A stretch of 64,000 nt of DNA from Maridesulfovibrio hydrothermalis AM13 = DSM 14728 (GCF_000331025.1 NC_020055.1:795870-859869), one strand, 5' to 3'. Counted from the stretch's first letter, positions 1-9,858 are shown. The notes: generated from the sequence alone by a model not told the origin. A program made the numbers and translations.

Positions 1-785
1 AAACCATTGTAGTTGAAAACATTAATGCCACTCTTCCCGGAGGCGGCATTTCAGTGATTCTCGGCCGGTCAGGATGCGGTAAATCCACCTTGCTTAAAAA
101 TATTTTAAAGCTGCACACTCCCAAAGGCGGTGCTGTTTACCTAGGAAAACACAATATCTACAAACTTAAACGTAAGGCTTTCCGCTGCCTTAAGCAACGC
201 ATCGGTGTTCTGTTTCAGGATGGTGCGCTGCTTGGTGCTTTAAATTTATTTGATAATGTCGCGCTGCCTCTTCGTGAACACACTAAGTTGAAGCAGCCTG
301 AAATATATGAAGTGGTAAAGTCTAAACTAAGTCTCGTGGGGCTTGAGGATTTTATGGACTTCTACCCCAACGAACTTTCCGGCGGCATGCGCAAAAGGGC
401 CGGTCTGGCCCGTGCTATGGTCATGGACCCGGATATTTTATTCTGCGACGAGCCTACCTCCGGACTTGATCCCATAAACTCCGCTGAGCTTGATGAATTG
501 CTGCTTGAACTTAAAGAACGTTTTGACATGACCATTGTTGTGGTAAGTCATGACTTGGCAAGCATGGAAACCATAGCGGATTACGTGGTTGTACTCGGAG
601 AGGGGAAAACTCTTTTCAGAGGCATGAAGGATGACCTTATGGCGACTGATGATCCATACTTGCGGCAATTTCTTGACCGTGAAGGACAAAAAAGAGAAGC
701 CCCCCGGCTCACAATGTCTAAACTTGATCCTTCTGTTATGAAAATGGACTGCACCAAATATATTGGTGATTTTAATAGTAATTAA
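1..785 (+). CDS. mlaF: MlaF-like ABC transporter ATP-binding protein (5' partial)
   Basis: ATPase of a retrograde phospholipid (Mla/Ttg2) ABC transporter at the inner membrane. The reading frame is open from the window edge (codons in phase with base 3), so the true start lies upstream; an internal GTG at 54 is only an in-frame codon. Walker A GRSGCGKST, signature LSGGMRKR and Walker B ILFCDEPTSGLD are all present, followed by the switch His (VVSHD). It is followed immediately by an MCE-domain gene, then mlaC and mlaA, which fixes the family. The MlaE permease is expected just upstream and out of view. The C-terminal tail after residue 200 is longer and more basic than the core ATPase fold needs. 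Confidence 0.93.
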   Translation, partial: TIVVENINATLPGGGISVILGRSGCGKSTLLKNILKLHTPKGGAVYLGKHNIYKLKRKAFRCLKQRIGVLFQDGALLGALNLFDNVALPLREHTKLKQPEIYEVVKSKLSLVGLEDFMDFYPNELSGGMRKRAGLARAMVMDPDILFCDEPTSGLDPINSAELDELLLELKERFDMTIVVVSHDLASMETIADYVVVLGEGKTLFRGMKDDLMATDDPYLRQFLDREGQKREAPRLTMSKLDPSVMKMDCTKYIGDFNSN

Positions 786-803
786 TTGCATACGGACTTC
801 GGC

Positions 804-1250
804 ATGAAAAAATATCCAAAAGAAACAGCGGTTGGAATTTTTGTTCTCATCGGAATACTTGTCATAGTATATATGAGCGTAAAACTCGGTGACGTGCACA
901 TGTTTTCTGAAGATCACTACCATGTGACAGCAAGCTTCAACGATGTCAGCGGCCTGCGGGTGAAGGCTCCTGTTGAAATGATGGGTGTGCCTATCGGATA
1001 TGTTGATGACATTCAGCTTGATCTGAAAACACAAAAAGCCGTATTGGTTCTTAGTCTGGAAAACCGTATCGAACTTACTGATGATGCTATTGCATCCGTT
1101 AAGACCAGTGGACTTATCGGCGATAAATATGTGAAAATAACCCCCGGCGGGGTGGGTGATCCCATTGAAGCCGGTGGAGTAATCATCGAGACAGAATCAG
1201 CCATCGATATTGAAGACTTGATAAGCAAGTATGTTTTTGGCAAGGTTTAA
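804..1250 (+). CDS. mlaD: MlaD-like MCE-domain lipid-binding protein
   Basis: Periplasmic MCE-domain subunit anchored by one N-terminal membrane helix (about residues 8-24, TAVGIFVLIGILVIVYM); it forms the lipid conduit of the Mla transporter. The MCE core follows (FNDVSGLRVKAPVEMMGVPIG). A TTG codon at 786 abuts the mlaF stop, but ATG 804 gives the normal N-terminus MKKYPKE and is preferred; neither has a strong ribosome site. About 148 residues, typical of the short single-MCE proteobacterial form. Translationally coupled to mlaF. Confidence 0.92.
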   Translation: MKKYPKETAVGIFVLIGILVIVYMSVKLGDVHMFSEDHYHVTASFNDVSGLRVKAPVEMMGVPIGYVDDIQLDLKTQKAVLVLSLENRIELTDDAIASVKTSGLIGDKYVKITPGGVGDPIEAGGVIIETESAIDIEDLISKYVFGKV

Positions 1251-1282
1251 ATATTAACAAAATAAATTATCGGTTAAAAAAT

Positions 1283-1957
1283 ATGAAACGCATCGCAGCC
1301 GCATCCCTTTTTATTATACTCCTGACTCTTACAGCCGGAGCAGGTTTTTCTTTTGCTGAAAACTCCCCAATGGTCCGTCTTCGTGGCGGAATTCAGGGAG
1401 TCATCGATATTATTAATGACCCTCAGTACAAAGGGCATCCTGAAAAGCAAGAAGAAATGACCTTGAAAATCCGTGAAACCATAAAAGATTTCTTTAACTT
1501 TGAAGAACTCTCTAAACGTGCGATCGGTCGCCCCTGGCTCCAGTTTACGCCTGAAGAGAAAAAACAATTTGTCGAACTTTTTACTACAATTTTAGAAAAA
1601 AGCTATCTGGGACGTATCGAAGAATATTCCGGAGAAAAGGTTGCATTTGACAAAGAGACCATAATTAAGGGAAAATACGCTCAGGTTGATACTCGCCTTC
1701 TCACTGGCAAAGAAGATATCCCGGTTTTCTACCGTATGAAGTTGGTAGATGGCGTATGGGATGTTTATGATGTTAAAATAGAAGGAATCAGTCTGGTTAG
1801 AAACTATAAGACTCAGTTTTCCGGCATTCTCGATACAACATCGGAGAAAAGCCTTTCTGCAAGCAAAAAAGAACTCTTTGCACGTCTTAAACAGAAGTGT
1901 CAGGAGCTAAATAACAACAATCATGCTAATGCCGACTCGGGCAAAAGCAGTAAATAA
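1283..1957 (+). CDS. mlaC: MlaC-like periplasmic phospholipid-binding protein
   Basis: Soluble periplasmic carrier shuttling phospholipids between the outer-membrane MlaA complex and the inner-membrane MlaFED complex. A Sec signal peptide is clear (MKR then a hydrophobic run, cleavage near SFA-ENS at about residue 26). The Ttg2D/MlaC fold is recognisable from DFFNFEELSKRAIG, WLQFTPEEKKQFVELF and the DTRLL...VYDVKIEGISLV stretch. Lies 32 bp after mlaD and 11 bp before mlaA. The C-terminal Asn/Ser/Lys-rich tail (NNNNHANADSGKSSK) looks disordered. Confidence 0.92.
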   Translation: MKRIAAASLFIILLTLTAGAGFSFAENSPMVRLRGGIQGVIDIINDPQYKGHPEKQEEMTLKIRETIKDFFNFEELSKRAIGRPWLQFTPEEKKQFVELFTTILEKSYLGRIEEYSGEKVAFDKETIIKGKYAQVDTRLLTGKEDIPVFYRMKLVDGVWDVYDVKIEGISLVRNYKTQFSGILDTTSEKSLSASKKELFARLKQKCQELNNNNHANADSGKSSK

Positions 1958-1968
1958 CGGATAACCCC

Positions 1969-2874
1969 ATGACAAGGAACTATTCAACCACCTTTCTGGC
2001 CTTTATTGTAATGACCTTTATCCTGCTGTCCTTTCCGTCACAGGTGCGGTCACAGGACAGCAAAGCTCCTGTCATTATGGCTCAGGTGGGGGCCGGAGTT
2101 ATCGGCGCGGTTAAAAACAGCCCGGACGAATACGCGGATGATGAGTTCAATGAAGATTTGTGGGGTGACTCTGCTCAGCAGGACGAGGCATATGCTTCTG
2201 ATCCCTGGCAGGGCTACAATCGGGCCATGTTCAACTTTAATGACGGACTTTACTTCAATGTAATGAAGCCAGTAACCCAAGGGTACATGTACGCAGTGCC
2301 CCTTAAACCCAGAACATGGATCAATAACGCTTTTCAGAACCTGCTCTACCCGGTACGTGTAACAAGCTGTCTGCTTCAGGGTAAATTTTATACTGCCGGT
2401 GCAGAGACCTCAAAATTTGTTGCCAACACCGTATTCGGTTTTGGTGGACTCGGTAACGTTGCAGGTGATGCACAGTCCACCATGCCTCTTTATCTCGGCA
2501 ATGAAGATCTTGGTCAGACTTTCGGAGTATGGGGAATCCCAAACGGTCCTTACTTTGTTCTTCCTTTTTTCGGCCCCTCCACAATTCGTGACTCTGTTGG
2601 ACTTGGAATTGACACCTTTGTGCTCAACCCTTTCTGGTGGTTCGGCATTCCCTGGTACTACTCACTGTCTGCCGGTGCATACGATCAGATCAACAAGCTT
2701 TCATTCCATATCGGCGAATACGAGTCTCTTAAAGAGGGTGCGATTGATCCTTATCTTGGACTCCGTGATGCCTACCTGAGCTACAGGGCAAAGCAGGTGC
2801 AGGATTCCAAGCGTCATAATAAAGGTCTCAAGCCTCAGATGACCACCAATCCGGATGCAACACCGCAAAACTAG
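1969..2874 (+). CDS. mlaA: MlaA/VacJ family outer-membrane lipid-asymmetry protein
   Basis: MlaA removes mislocalised phospholipids from the outer leaflet of the outer membrane and hands them to MlaC. Family motifs are present: DPWQGYNRAMFNFND, VNNAFQNL-type helices, and GNEDLGQTFGVWGI/GPYFVLPFFGPST near residues 175-205. MlaA is normally a lipoprotein, but here the N-terminal signal (residues 1-28, ending VRSQ) contains no lipobox Cys; the first Cys is deep in the mature part. A stretch of roughly 40 acidic residues separates signal and MlaA domain. Placement directly after mlaC completes the operon. Confidence 0.92.
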   Translation: MTRNYSTTFLAFIVMTFILLSFPSQVRSQDSKAPVIMAQVGAGVIGAVKNSPDEYADDEFNEDLWGDSAQQDEAYASDPWQGYNRAMFNFNDGLYFNVMKPVTQGYMYAVPLKPRTWINNAFQNLLYPVRVTSCLLQGKFYTAGAETSKFVANTVFGFGGLGNVAGDAQSTMPLYLGNEDLGQTFGVWGIPNGPYFVLPFFGPSTIRDSVGLGIDTFVLNPFWWFGIPWYYSLSAGAYDQINKLSFHIGEYESLKEGAIDPYLGLRDAYLSYRAKQVQDSKRHNKGLKPQMTTNPDATPQN

Positions 2875-2884
2875 CCGACCTAAC

Positions 2885-3376
2885 GTGAAAATTGCCGTTA
2901 TCTCAGATACTCACCTCCGTGTGCCTGACCAAAGGCTCACGGAGGTTTTTAACAGCCATCTCGCCGATACCGATCTGTTGATCCATTGCGGCGATTTAGC
3001 TACTTTTTCCGTATGGCAGTTTTTCTGTCAGCACCGCAATTTCCATGCAGCACTTGGCAATTGTGACGAATGGCAACTTTCAACTCACCTAAAGACCCTG
3101 CAAACCGTCAACCTTCATGGATTGCGCATAGCTGTCGCCCACGGCTGGGGCAGCCGCTCAGAAGTATCCCGAAACGTAGCTCAATCCTTCGGGCCGGATT
3201 TTGATCTGATCTGCTATGGGCATACCCATATTCAAGACTGGTCTATAGTGTCAGGGGTGCAGATGCTCAATCCCGGCAGTCTGACCTCTCCACGCGATGA
3301 TAAACCTGCTTGCGTAGCTATCGTTGATGTGGATGATGAGCACAACATGGAATGCTCGTTTATTCCAGTAGACTGA
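2885..3376 (+). CDS. YfcE-like metallophosphoesterase
   Basis: Calcineurin-like phosphodiesterase of the MJ0936/YfcE group. The metal-binding motifs occur in order: SDTH near the N-terminus, HCGD, GNCD, AHGW, and GHTH near the end, followed by the typical LNPGS. About 163 residues with a GTG start at 2885 (MKIAVISDTH), which matches family N-termini. An upstream in-frame ATG at 2855 would overlap mlaA by 20 bp and add ten residues; neither start has a clear ribosome site. Physiological substrate unknown. Probably cotranscribed with the mla genes and ended by the hairpin at 3439. Confidence 0.88.
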   Translation: MKIAVISDTHLRVPDQRLTEVFNSHLADTDLLIHCGDLATFSVWQFFCQHRNFHAALGNCDEWQLSTHLKTLQTVNLHGLRIAVAHGWGSRSEVSRNVAQSFGPDFDLICYGHTHIQDWSIVSGVQMLNPGSLTSPRDDKPACVAIVDVDDEHNMECSFIPVD

Positions 3377-3438
3377 AAACACCTCCGGCGATCAGGCTGG
3401 AATCAGGTAACCTTTTAGTTCTTGTAGAAATTGATTAA

Positions 3439-3476
3439 TAAAAAGCCGCTGAAGTTATCTTCAGCGGCTTTTTATT
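3439..3476. terminator. Bidirectional rho-independent terminator
   Basis: Perfect stem AAAAGCCGCTGAAG / CTTCAGCGGCTTTT with a TTAT loop, A-run on the left and T-run on the right, lying between the convergent phosphodiesterase gene and the minus-strand orphan. It can serve both strands. Confidence 0.9.
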
Positions 3477-3494
3477 ATCAGGCTGTTCTTTATT

Positions 3495-3716
3495 TTATGC
3501 GAAAGGATCTTTAATCAGTTTGTACTCACCATTTACTTCTTCGAGTATACCTTTCTCTGTCAGTTCAGATAAAATCTGAGGCAATTTATCGGACTGCCCT
3601 TTTGCAAGGACTTTATCCCCTTCACCTTTCAGGTATGTGACTGGAAGAAATTCGGCTTTGCCTCTTTTAAAAAGGGCTATTAGAAATCTGTCTGTGAGTT
3701 CTTTTCCACCTGCCAT
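3495..3716 (-). CDS. Small conserved-looking hypothetical protein
   Basis: 73 residues, start MAGGKELTDRF preceded by AGGAGG-like GGAGGATTTTCAA (spacing about 8). Charged, with no signal peptide or membrane segment. The C-terminal half (LPQILSELTEKGILEEVNGEYKLIKD) has the look of a small winged-helix wing or recognition unit: helix, short turn, two strands. No family is recognised and function is unknown. It sits 24 bp downstream of marC on the same strand and may be cotranscribed with it. Confidence 0.72.
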   Translation of the reverse strand: MAGGKELTDRFLIALFKRGKAEFLPVTYLKGEGDKVLAKGQSDKLPQILSELTEKGILEEVNGEYKLIKDPFA

Positions 3717-3740
3717 TTGAAAATCCTCCTTTGTGATGAG

Positions 3741-4340
3741 CTAGTTCAGCATGAAGTTCCGCAACCCGGTAAAGAAAATCTGGGCGGCAATCGACGCAAC
3801 AATAAGTCCGGTCAATCGGCTCATTATGTTCAACCCTCTTTTTCCAAGCAGACGCTTGAAACCTGACGAGAGGAACAATAAAACTCCTACAGTTAATACA
3901 GCAGCTACAAGCGCAGTGCAAGCAAGTACCATGTCTTTGTAGCCCTGAACCGTAGATCCCATTACAAGCAAAGCCCCGATTGTTCCCGGCCCTACAATGA
4001 TAGGAATCGCAAGCGGAACAACGGAAATATCATCATCCTCATTACCGGCCTCGAATTTTTTAGTCCCGCCGCCAACCATATTAAGGGCTGAAAGAAAGAG
4101 AACCGCCCCCGCACCGATGCGAAAAGCATCTAAAGTGATTCCGAACAACTCAAAAATGTATCTGCCATACAGATACAGAAGAACAGAGCTGATGATAACA
4201 GCCATAGTTACTTTCACAGCCGTTCTTTTACGTTCAGCAGGACTCATCTCCTGCGTAAGGGATAAAAATGCAGAGATGGCAAAGAACGGGGTTAAGATAA
4301 AAAACAATTTCAAATAAGTCTGGAAAAATATGGCGAGCAT
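3741..4340 (-). CDS. MarC family integral membrane protein
   Basis: 199-residue polytopic membrane protein with about six hydrophobic helices and the family signature around residues 110-130 (VPLAIPIIVGPGTIGALLV), plus the C-terminal RLTGLIVASIAAQIFFTGL segment. MarC/UPF0056 proteins are inner-membrane proteins of uncertain transport function; the early link with multiple antibiotic resistance was not upheld. Full length for the family. The start MLAIFFQTYLK lacks a strong ribosome site. Confidence 0.88.
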   Translation of the reverse strand: MLAIFFQTYLKLFFILTPFFAISAFLSLTQEMSPAERKRTAVKVTMAVIISSVLLYLYGRYIFELFGITLDAFRIGAGAVLFLSALNMVGGGTKKFEAGNEDDDISVVPLAIPIIVGPGTIGALLVMGSTVQGYKDMVLACTALVAAVLTVGVLLFLSSGFKRLLGKRGLNIMSRLTGLIVASIAAQIFFTGLRNFMLN

Positions 4341-4667
4341 GGCACTGACTCACTTTTAAAAATTTTATATTAAATTTTGCTCAGCTTTTTGATTTCTCAA
4401 AAAGCAATTCATAAAGACTATACTGAAAAAAAGCTCTCTACACATCATTGATTATACAATCAATATAAATCCGATCAAAAAAAATCCCCCGACAATAAGT
4501 CAGGGGATTAATTACTAGCAAAAGGCTGAAGCAAATCGTACAAGACTGATCAGCCGTATTAAAAACGGAAATCTGAAATCCGCTTTTCGAAATGAGTCAG
4601 TCCTCAAATCATCACAGAAAAGACCATTTCTCCATTCTCTTCAACCACGCAGGGACATCAGAAGCCG
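4341..4667. other. Intergenic region between marC and secA
   Basis: About 330 bp, AT-rich on the left. It holds the marC upstream region and the secA terminator at 4477-4511. Short open frames on both strands (for example 4592-4891 +) lie partly inside secA and have no ribosome site. Nothing else recognised. Confidence 0.6.
4477..4511 (-). terminator. Rho-independent terminator of secA
   Basis: On the minus strand AATCCCCTGAC pairs with GTCGGGGGATT (one wobble/mismatch) around TTATT, followed by a run of eight Ts. About 157 bp after the secA stop. Confidence 0.85.
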
Positions 4668-7181
4668 CTATTTACCGCAGCACTTCTTATATTTCTTGCC
4701 ACTGCCGCAGGGGCAGGGGGCATTGCGGCCGATTTTTGGCTCAGAGCGGCGTTTTGGCTTTTTCTTTGATTGTGCTTCCTCGTTATCGGAATATTCCAAC
4801 TCCTTCTGCTGTTCCTTATGCTGGAACTCATCGTCACGCACTTCTGTTTCGATGCGAAGATGGCAGAGCGCACGAATGGTATTTTCCTTGATACGGTCAA
4901 GCATGGCGCGAAACAGTTCAAAACCTTCACGTTTATACTCGTGCTTAGGATCTTTCTGACCATATCCGCGCAGCCCGATACCTTCACGCAGATGATCCAT
5001 ATTCAGAAGATGCTCTTTCCAGTTACGGTCCAGAGCTTCAAGCAGGAAGTAGCGTTGAATTTCGTGATAATGTTCGGTGGCACTTTCCTTCAGCTTACCA
5101 AGAATGCTATCAACCCACTCCTCAGCCTGTTCACGGGTGGGCAGCTTATCTTTAAATTCTTCATTACGGTTGAAGCCGAAAATTTCATCAAGGCGGATGC
5201 GGACCATTTCTTCGGTTTCCTCATCAAGCGGCCTGCCCTTGGCTTCTTCAACAGGGAAAAAGCAGTCATCAAAAAGTTCTTCCACAAACTCGGAAGTCAT
5301 GTCGCTGATATCATCAGAGTGCATAACTTCACGGCGCAGAGTGTAGATAACCTCACGCTGCTGATTCATAACGTTATCGTAATCAAGAAGCTGTTTACGA
5401 ATTTCAAAGTTATGACCTTCAACCTTTTTCTGGGAATTCTCAATGGCCTTTGTAACCATTCCATTCTCGATAGGTTCGCCTTCTTCCATGCCGAGCTTGT
5501 CCATAATGCCGGCAATTCGCTCAGAACCGAACAGACGCATAAGGTCATCATCAAGAGCAAGGTAGAAACGAGTAGAACCGGGGTCACCCTGACGACCGGA
5601 ACGACCACGGAGCTGGTTGTCAATACGGCGTGATTCATGACGCTCCGTACCAATGATATGCAGCCCTCCAAGCTCCTTGACTCCTTCGCCGAGCACAATA
5701 TCAGTACCACGACCGGCCATGTTGGTAGCAATGGTTACATGCCCCTTAAAACCCGCTTCAGCTACAATTTCAGCCTCCTGCTCATGATGCTTGGCATTAA
5801 GCACGTCATGCGGTATTTTCTTCTTCTTGAGCAGGCCGGAAATCAGCTCCGATTTTTCGATGGAAACGGTACCGACCAGTACTGGCTGGCCAGACTTATA
5901 TTTGCTGGCAATATCGTCGGCAATGGCGTTGTATTTTTCACGCTGAGTCTTGTAAATGGAGTCAGGGTGATCAATACGCACCATTTTGGTGTTAGTAGGT
6001 ATGACGATTACTTCGAGATCATAAATCTGAGCAAATTCGACAGATTCTGTATCAGCAGTACCTGTCATACCGGAAAGCTTGTTGTACATGCGGAAATAGT
6101 TCTGAAAGGTGATGGAAGCCAGAGTCTGGTTTTCAGACTCAACTTTCACTCCCTCTTTGGCTTCAAGAGCCTGATGCAGACCATCTGAAAAACGCCTGCC
6201 GGGCATGAGTCGTCCGGTGAATTCATCAACGATAACCACCTGACCATCTTTTACAATATAATCAACGTCACGCGCGAAAAGGTGATGAGCTTTAATACCC
6301 TGCATGATGTGATGCTGGTAAGAAATATGCTGTGCATCATAAAGATTATCAATCTTCAGGATCTTCTCACACTTGATAACCCCATCATCAGTCATGGTGA
6401 TAGAGCGGCCCTTTTCATCAACTTCGAAATCTTCACCTTTTTTGAGCAAAGGAATGATGGAGTTTATCTGACCGTACATGCTGGTGGCATCATCAGATGA
6501 ACCTGAAATAATAAGCGGAGTACGGGCTTCATCAATGAGGATGGAGTCAACCTCATCGACAATGGCAAAATTAAGCTCACGCTGCACAAGCTGTTCTTTG
6601 TAGAACTTCATATTGTCGCGCAGATAATCAAAACCGAACTCGTTATTTGTACCGTACGTAATGTCACATGCGTAGGCTTCCTGCCTTTCTTGATCGGTCT
6701 GCCCGTGGACAACCACGCCAACGGTCATTCCCAGAAAATTATAAAGCTTGCCCATCCACTCGGCATCACGATTTGCGAGGTAATCGTTGACGGTGATAAG
6801 GTGAACGCCTTTCCCGGAAAGAGCGTTAAGAACAGCCGGCAGGGTTGCCACAAGAGTTTTACCTTCACCCGTTTTCATCTCAGCGATACGTCCGCTGTTT
6901 AAAACCATACCGCCGACCATCTGCACATCGTAATGCCGCATTCCAAGCGAGCGTACACTTGCTTCGCGAACAAGCGCAAAAACTTCAGGCAGAAGTTCAT
7001 CAAGTTCTTTTCCTGCCGCGATCTGCTCCTTGAATTCAGCAATCTTTTGCGGGAACTGCTCATCTGTGAGCTTTTGCATTTCCGGTTCATAGGAAGCGAT
7101 CTGATCAATCTGCGGCTTCAATTTTTTAATGAATCTTTCATTTCTAGAGCCGAATATCTTGGAAACAATCAAGTTAAACAT
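4668..7181 (-). CDS. secA: Preprotein translocase ATPase SecA
   Basis: Motor ATPase that drives unfolded preproteins through SecYEG. 837 residues, standard length. Walker A MKTGEGKT at about residues 102-109, DEAD-type [20 protein letters not shown] near 208, the GTVSIEKSE and MAGRGTDI motor motifs, and the [10 protein letters not shown] motif VI. The C-terminal SEC-C zinc motif [13 protein letters not shown] (residues 824-836), which binds SecB or phospholipid, is intact. The start [14 protein letters not shown] matches the family. Transcribed alone; terminator at 4477. Confidence 0.98.
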   Translation of the reverse strand: MFNLIVSKIFGSRNERFIKKLKPQIDQIASYEPEMQKLTDEQFPQKIAEFKEQIAAGKELDELLPEVFALVREASVRSLGMRHYDVQMVGGMVLNSGRIAEMKTGEGKTLVATLPAVLNALSGKGVHLITVNDYLANRDAEWMGKLYNFLGMTVGVVVHGQTDQERQEAYACDITYGTNNEFGFDYLRDNMKFYKEQLVQRELNFAIVDEVDSILIDEARTPLIISGSSDDATSMYGQINSIIPLLKKGEDFEVDEKGRSITMTDDGVIKCEKILKIDNLYDAQHISYQHHIMQGIKAHHLFARDVDYIVKDGQVVIVDEFTGRLMPGRRFSDGLHQALEAKEGVKVESENQTLASITFQNYFRMYNKLSGMTGTADTESVEFAQIYDLEVIVIPTNTKMVRIDHPDSIYKTQREKYNAIADDIASKYKSGQPVLVGTVSIEKSELISGLLKKKKIPHDVLNAKHHEQEAEIVAEAGFKGHVTIATNMAGRGTDIVLGEGVKELGGLHIIGTERHESRRIDNQLRGRSGRQGDPGSTRFYLALDDDLMRLFGSERIAGIMDKLGMEEGEPIENGMVTKAIENSQKKVEGHNFEIRKQLLDYDNVMNQQREVIYTLRREVMHSDDISDMTSEFVEELFDDCFFPVEEAKGRPLDEETEEMVRIRLDEIFGFNRNEEFKDKLPTREQAEEWVDSILGKLKESATEHYHEIQRYFLLEALDRNWKEHLLNMDHLREGIGLRGYGQKDPKHEYKREGFELFRAMLDRIKENTIRALCHLRIETEVRDDEFQHKEQQKELEYSDNEEAQSKKKPKRRSEPKIGRNAPCPCGSGKKYKKCCGK

Positions 7182-7261
7182 CTATTTATTATCCTTTTTT
7201 CCTGAGCGGTATAGCCCGCAAATTATCAACTATAAAAGAACGGCTTCTATTTAATAAGTAC

Positions 7262-8398
7262 TTATTTCAAAATATCAAGCCAGTGAGCAGCAAAATATTC
7301 ATCTTTTGCAATAGTGGCAAGCTGAATAACGCACGCAGAGCAGCCTGTTAGAATATTTCCACCCGTTTTAAGTTCTTTTGACAAATGATCCATGCAATGC
7401 ATTCCTACCTGCTTTGAAAGTTCCGGCGCACTTAGTTGCATCACTCCGCCGAAACCGCAGCAGAGATCTTCCTGAACAGGCAGAAGCCTTCCAGCGGCAA
7501 TAAGTCCTATCAGGGTACGGTCAGGGTCGTCTACAGGGGCGTGACAGGGTTTATGGTAAACAACCTGCTCCGGAGCGTTGTCTGACAGCCGGACTTCAGC
7601 ATCAAGCAGAAGAGATGAAAGAGGTATAAGTGCTGCAAGCCACTTCTCACGCAGTTGCGCATCCCCTGAAAAATCATCCAGAGAATATTCTTTTAATCCT
7701 TTAAGGCAGGTAGCACAAAAAGTAATCAGCAAAGGGCAACCGGCATCCTGCCATGCGCGAATATTTTTCTGTCTTGAATCCGACAGACGCTCAAGCAGTC
7801 CGGCACTTTTATAGGATGATCCGCAACAGCTGAATTTCGGCTCAGCCGCCCTGACAAGCCCCATCCCGTTCATTAAGCTCTCAGCCTTTTTTACCCAGTC
7901 AGGCCGGGCATATCGGCCTACACATCCTTTAAATAGAGCAACTTTGCGCTTTTCAAACTTAACCTGCACCGCAAGTTCGGCCCACGGTTCATGTTTATTT
8001 GCAAAGAGAGATTTCATCCGTTTCTTTGCAGATCCGAATGGCTCGGGAAGCCCTTCAGGTGACAGCTTCGAAAGAACGCAAGCCAGCGGCCAGATCAAAC
8101 CGGGCTGAGCCAGCCAGAAATCCCAGCAAATCTGCGCAATCCCCTTAGATTGCGAACGCAACTCGGAAACAAGTTCCGGACCGGACATATTTTGCGGACA
8201 ATTTTCTGCACACCGCCCGCAGGACAAACAAAGCTCAGCCAGAGATTTAAAGTCCTTTTCACGCAGCCCTTCTGATGAATCAAGAGTTTCAAGAAAAAAC
8301 TTGGCCCGCGGGGTCAGCTCCTCTCGACCCGTAGCCTTGAACAACGGGCAGACATCCAGACATTTTCCGCACTGAACACAGCTTTTAGGGGCGGCCAT
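7262..8398 (-). CDS. Glycolate/lactate oxidase iron-sulfur subunit (GlcF-like)
   Basis: Electron-transfer partner of the FAD protein encoded just upstream. Two [4Fe-4S] ferredoxin motifs at the N-terminus (CVQCGKCLDVCP at about 8-19, CLSCGRCAENCP near 55-66), then two CCG (DUF3390/HdrB-type) domains with CCGSSYKSAG and CCGFGG cores. Start ATG overlaps the stop of the FAD gene (ATGA), showing tight coupling. 378 residues. Together the two genes look like the D-lactate dehydrogenase pair known in Desulfovibrio; substrate (D-lactate or glycolate) cannot be decided from sequence. Confidence 0.88.
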   Translation of the reverse strand: MAAPKSCVQCGKCLDVCPLFKATGREELTPRAKFFLETLDSSEGLREKDFKSLAELCLSCGRCAENCPQNMSGPELVSELRSQSKGIAQICWDFWLAQPGLIWPLACVLSKLSPEGLPEPFGSAKKRMKSLFANKHEPWAELAVQVKFEKRKVALFKGCVGRYARPDWVKKAESLMNGMGLVRAAEPKFSCCGSSYKSAGLLERLSDSRQKNIRAWQDAGCPLLITFCATCLKGLKEYSLDDFSGDAQLREKWLAALIPLSSLLLDAEVRLSDNAPEQVVYHKPCHAPVDDPDRTLIGLIAAGRLLPVQEDLCCGFGGVMQLSAPELSKQVGMHCMDHLSKELKTGGNILTGCSACVIQLATIAKDEYFAAHWLDILK

Positions 8399-9798
8399 CA
8401 GACCACCTTCCCGGGATTCATTATATTAAGAGGATCAAAAACCCTTTTTATACCGTTCATTATATTAATTTCAGCATCAGCAAGCTGCATTCCTATATAA
8501 TCAGCTTTACTTAAACCAATGCCGTGTTCACCGGAAAGAGTCCCCCCGAAAAACAGGGTGGACTTGAAGATTTCCTTTTTGGCCTTCAAAGCCCTTTCGC
8601 TCTGACCGGCCACCAATTTATCATACATAACGCTGACATGAATATTACCATCACCTAAGTGACCAAAGCAAAGAACCGTCACCCCAAGCTCTCTACCTAT
8701 CTCATGGTAGCTTTCAATAGCTTTTGCAACGCTCCCTCTGGGAACAGCGACATCCTCACCCTGCTTATCCGGTGCGAGGTTAAAGGCGGCAGGACTGATT
8801 ACCCGCCGCAGTTCCCAGAGCCGTTCCTGATCATCCCCCGTCCCTTGTTCCATGAAAGTCGTATGCACAGCAGAAAGAGCTTTTTCAATCTGCCCAAGGT
8901 CAGCCGCAACAGATTGCGCCGAACCGTCAATTTTAAGCAGCAGTACTCCGCCGGTCCCTTCAGGCCAAGGCACATCTGAATGTATTTCCAGTGCCTTAAG
9001 TGTATTATGATCCATAAGCTCCATAGCGGCAGGCAAAATACCGCACCCGAAAACAGCCTCCGCCCCTTGCAGGCAACCTGATAAATTCTCAAAGCCGATA
9101 AGTACCGAAGCCGATGTTTCAGGAAGCGGCAGCAGCTTAAGCGTAGCTTGAGTCACCAGCCCCAAAGTACCGGCAGAACCGACCATCAGCCGGGTAAGGT
9201 CAAGACCCACAACATTTTTATGGGTACGCCCGCCGGTGTGAATAACCTCGCCACCGGGCAGTACTACTTCAAGCCCCAGCACATAATCCCGTGTAACGCC
9301 GTACTTAACAGCCCGCATCCCTCCGGCACAGGTTGATATGTTACCACCGAGAGTAGAGATTTTAAGGCTTGCCGGATCTGGAGGATAGAAAAGGCCCTGC
9401 TTTTCAACGACCTTCTGTAAATCAGCTGTAATCACACCCGGTTGAACCACGGCGACAAAATCCCTTGAATCCACATCCAGAATCTCATCCATACCCAGCA
9501 TGGAAACAACCACGCCGCGATGGACCGGAACACAACCGCCGACCTTATTGGTCGCCCGCGCGCGTGGATAAACCGGAACACGTTGCTGCTGCGCCCATCT
9601 AAGCAGCTCCGAAACCTGCTGCGTTGTTTTGGGTCTGACCAGAGCAAGCGGCTTGGCATGCCTGCGGCTGGCATCTACGCCGCTTGCCAGCAAAGTGCCA
9701 TCATCAAAGCAGCTCTCATTGTCAGGAAACAGCTTTTTCAAAAATTTTATATGTGATCGGGATAGTTTTTCAGGATAAGATTTCATTATTTGATCCAT
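8398..9798 (-). CDS. FAD-linked D-lactate/glycolate dehydrogenase (GlcD-like)
   Basis: FAD-binding PCMH-type flavoprotein oxidising a 2-hydroxyacid. N-terminal FAD_binding_4 domain with YPRARATNKVGG and GVTRDYVLGLEVVLPGGEV, GSAGTLG, then the FAD-oxidase_C domain with the catalytic/metal region CFGHLGDGNIHVS and SGEHGIG. 466 residues, normal for GlcD/Dld-II. Overlaps the Fe-S partner gene by one base. The next gene upstream on this strand is a LysR regulator, which may control this unit. For a lactate-using sulfate reducer this is a plausible entry of electrons. Confidence 0.9.
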   Translation of the reverse strand: MDQIMKSYPEKLSRSHIKFLKKLFPDNESCFDDGTLLASGVDASRRHAKPLALVRPKTTQQVSELLRWAQQQRVPVYPRARATNKVGGCVPVHRGVVVSMLGMDEILDVDSRDFVAVVQPGVITADLQKVVEKQGLFYPPDPASLKISTLGGNISTCAGGMRAVKYGVTRDYVLGLEVVLPGGEVIHTGGRTHKNVVGLDLTRLMVGSAGTLGLVTQATLKLLPLPETSASVLIGFENLSGCLQGAEAVFGCGILPAAMELMDHNTLKALEIHSDVPWPEGTGGVLLLKIDGSAQSVAADLGQIEKALSAVHTTFMEQGTGDDQERLWELRRVISPAAFNLAPDKQGEDVAVPRGSVAKAIESYHEIGRELGVTVLCFGHLGDGNIHVSVMYDKLVAGQSERALKAKKEIFKSTLFFGGTLSGEHGIGLSKADYIGMQLADAEINIMNGIKRVFDPLNIMNPGKVV

Positions 9799-9833
9799 GC
9801 CGGTCCGGATAATGCAGCGGTTGTGAGGGGGAA

Positions 9834-9858
9834 GCCCACCAGCCTCGCGGGCCTTTTT
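9834..9858 (+). terminator. Weak hairpin followed by T-run
   Basis: GCCCAC/GCGGGC (six pairs, one mismatch or wobble) then CTTTTTATTT, between the LysR gene and the FAD gene. It points to the plus strand, where no gene ends nearby, so its role is doubtful. Confidence 0.3.

Noticed and set aside
4770-5633. 287-codon plus-strand frame in secA
   Set aside because: Antisense of secA, low-complexity hydrophobic, no start signal.
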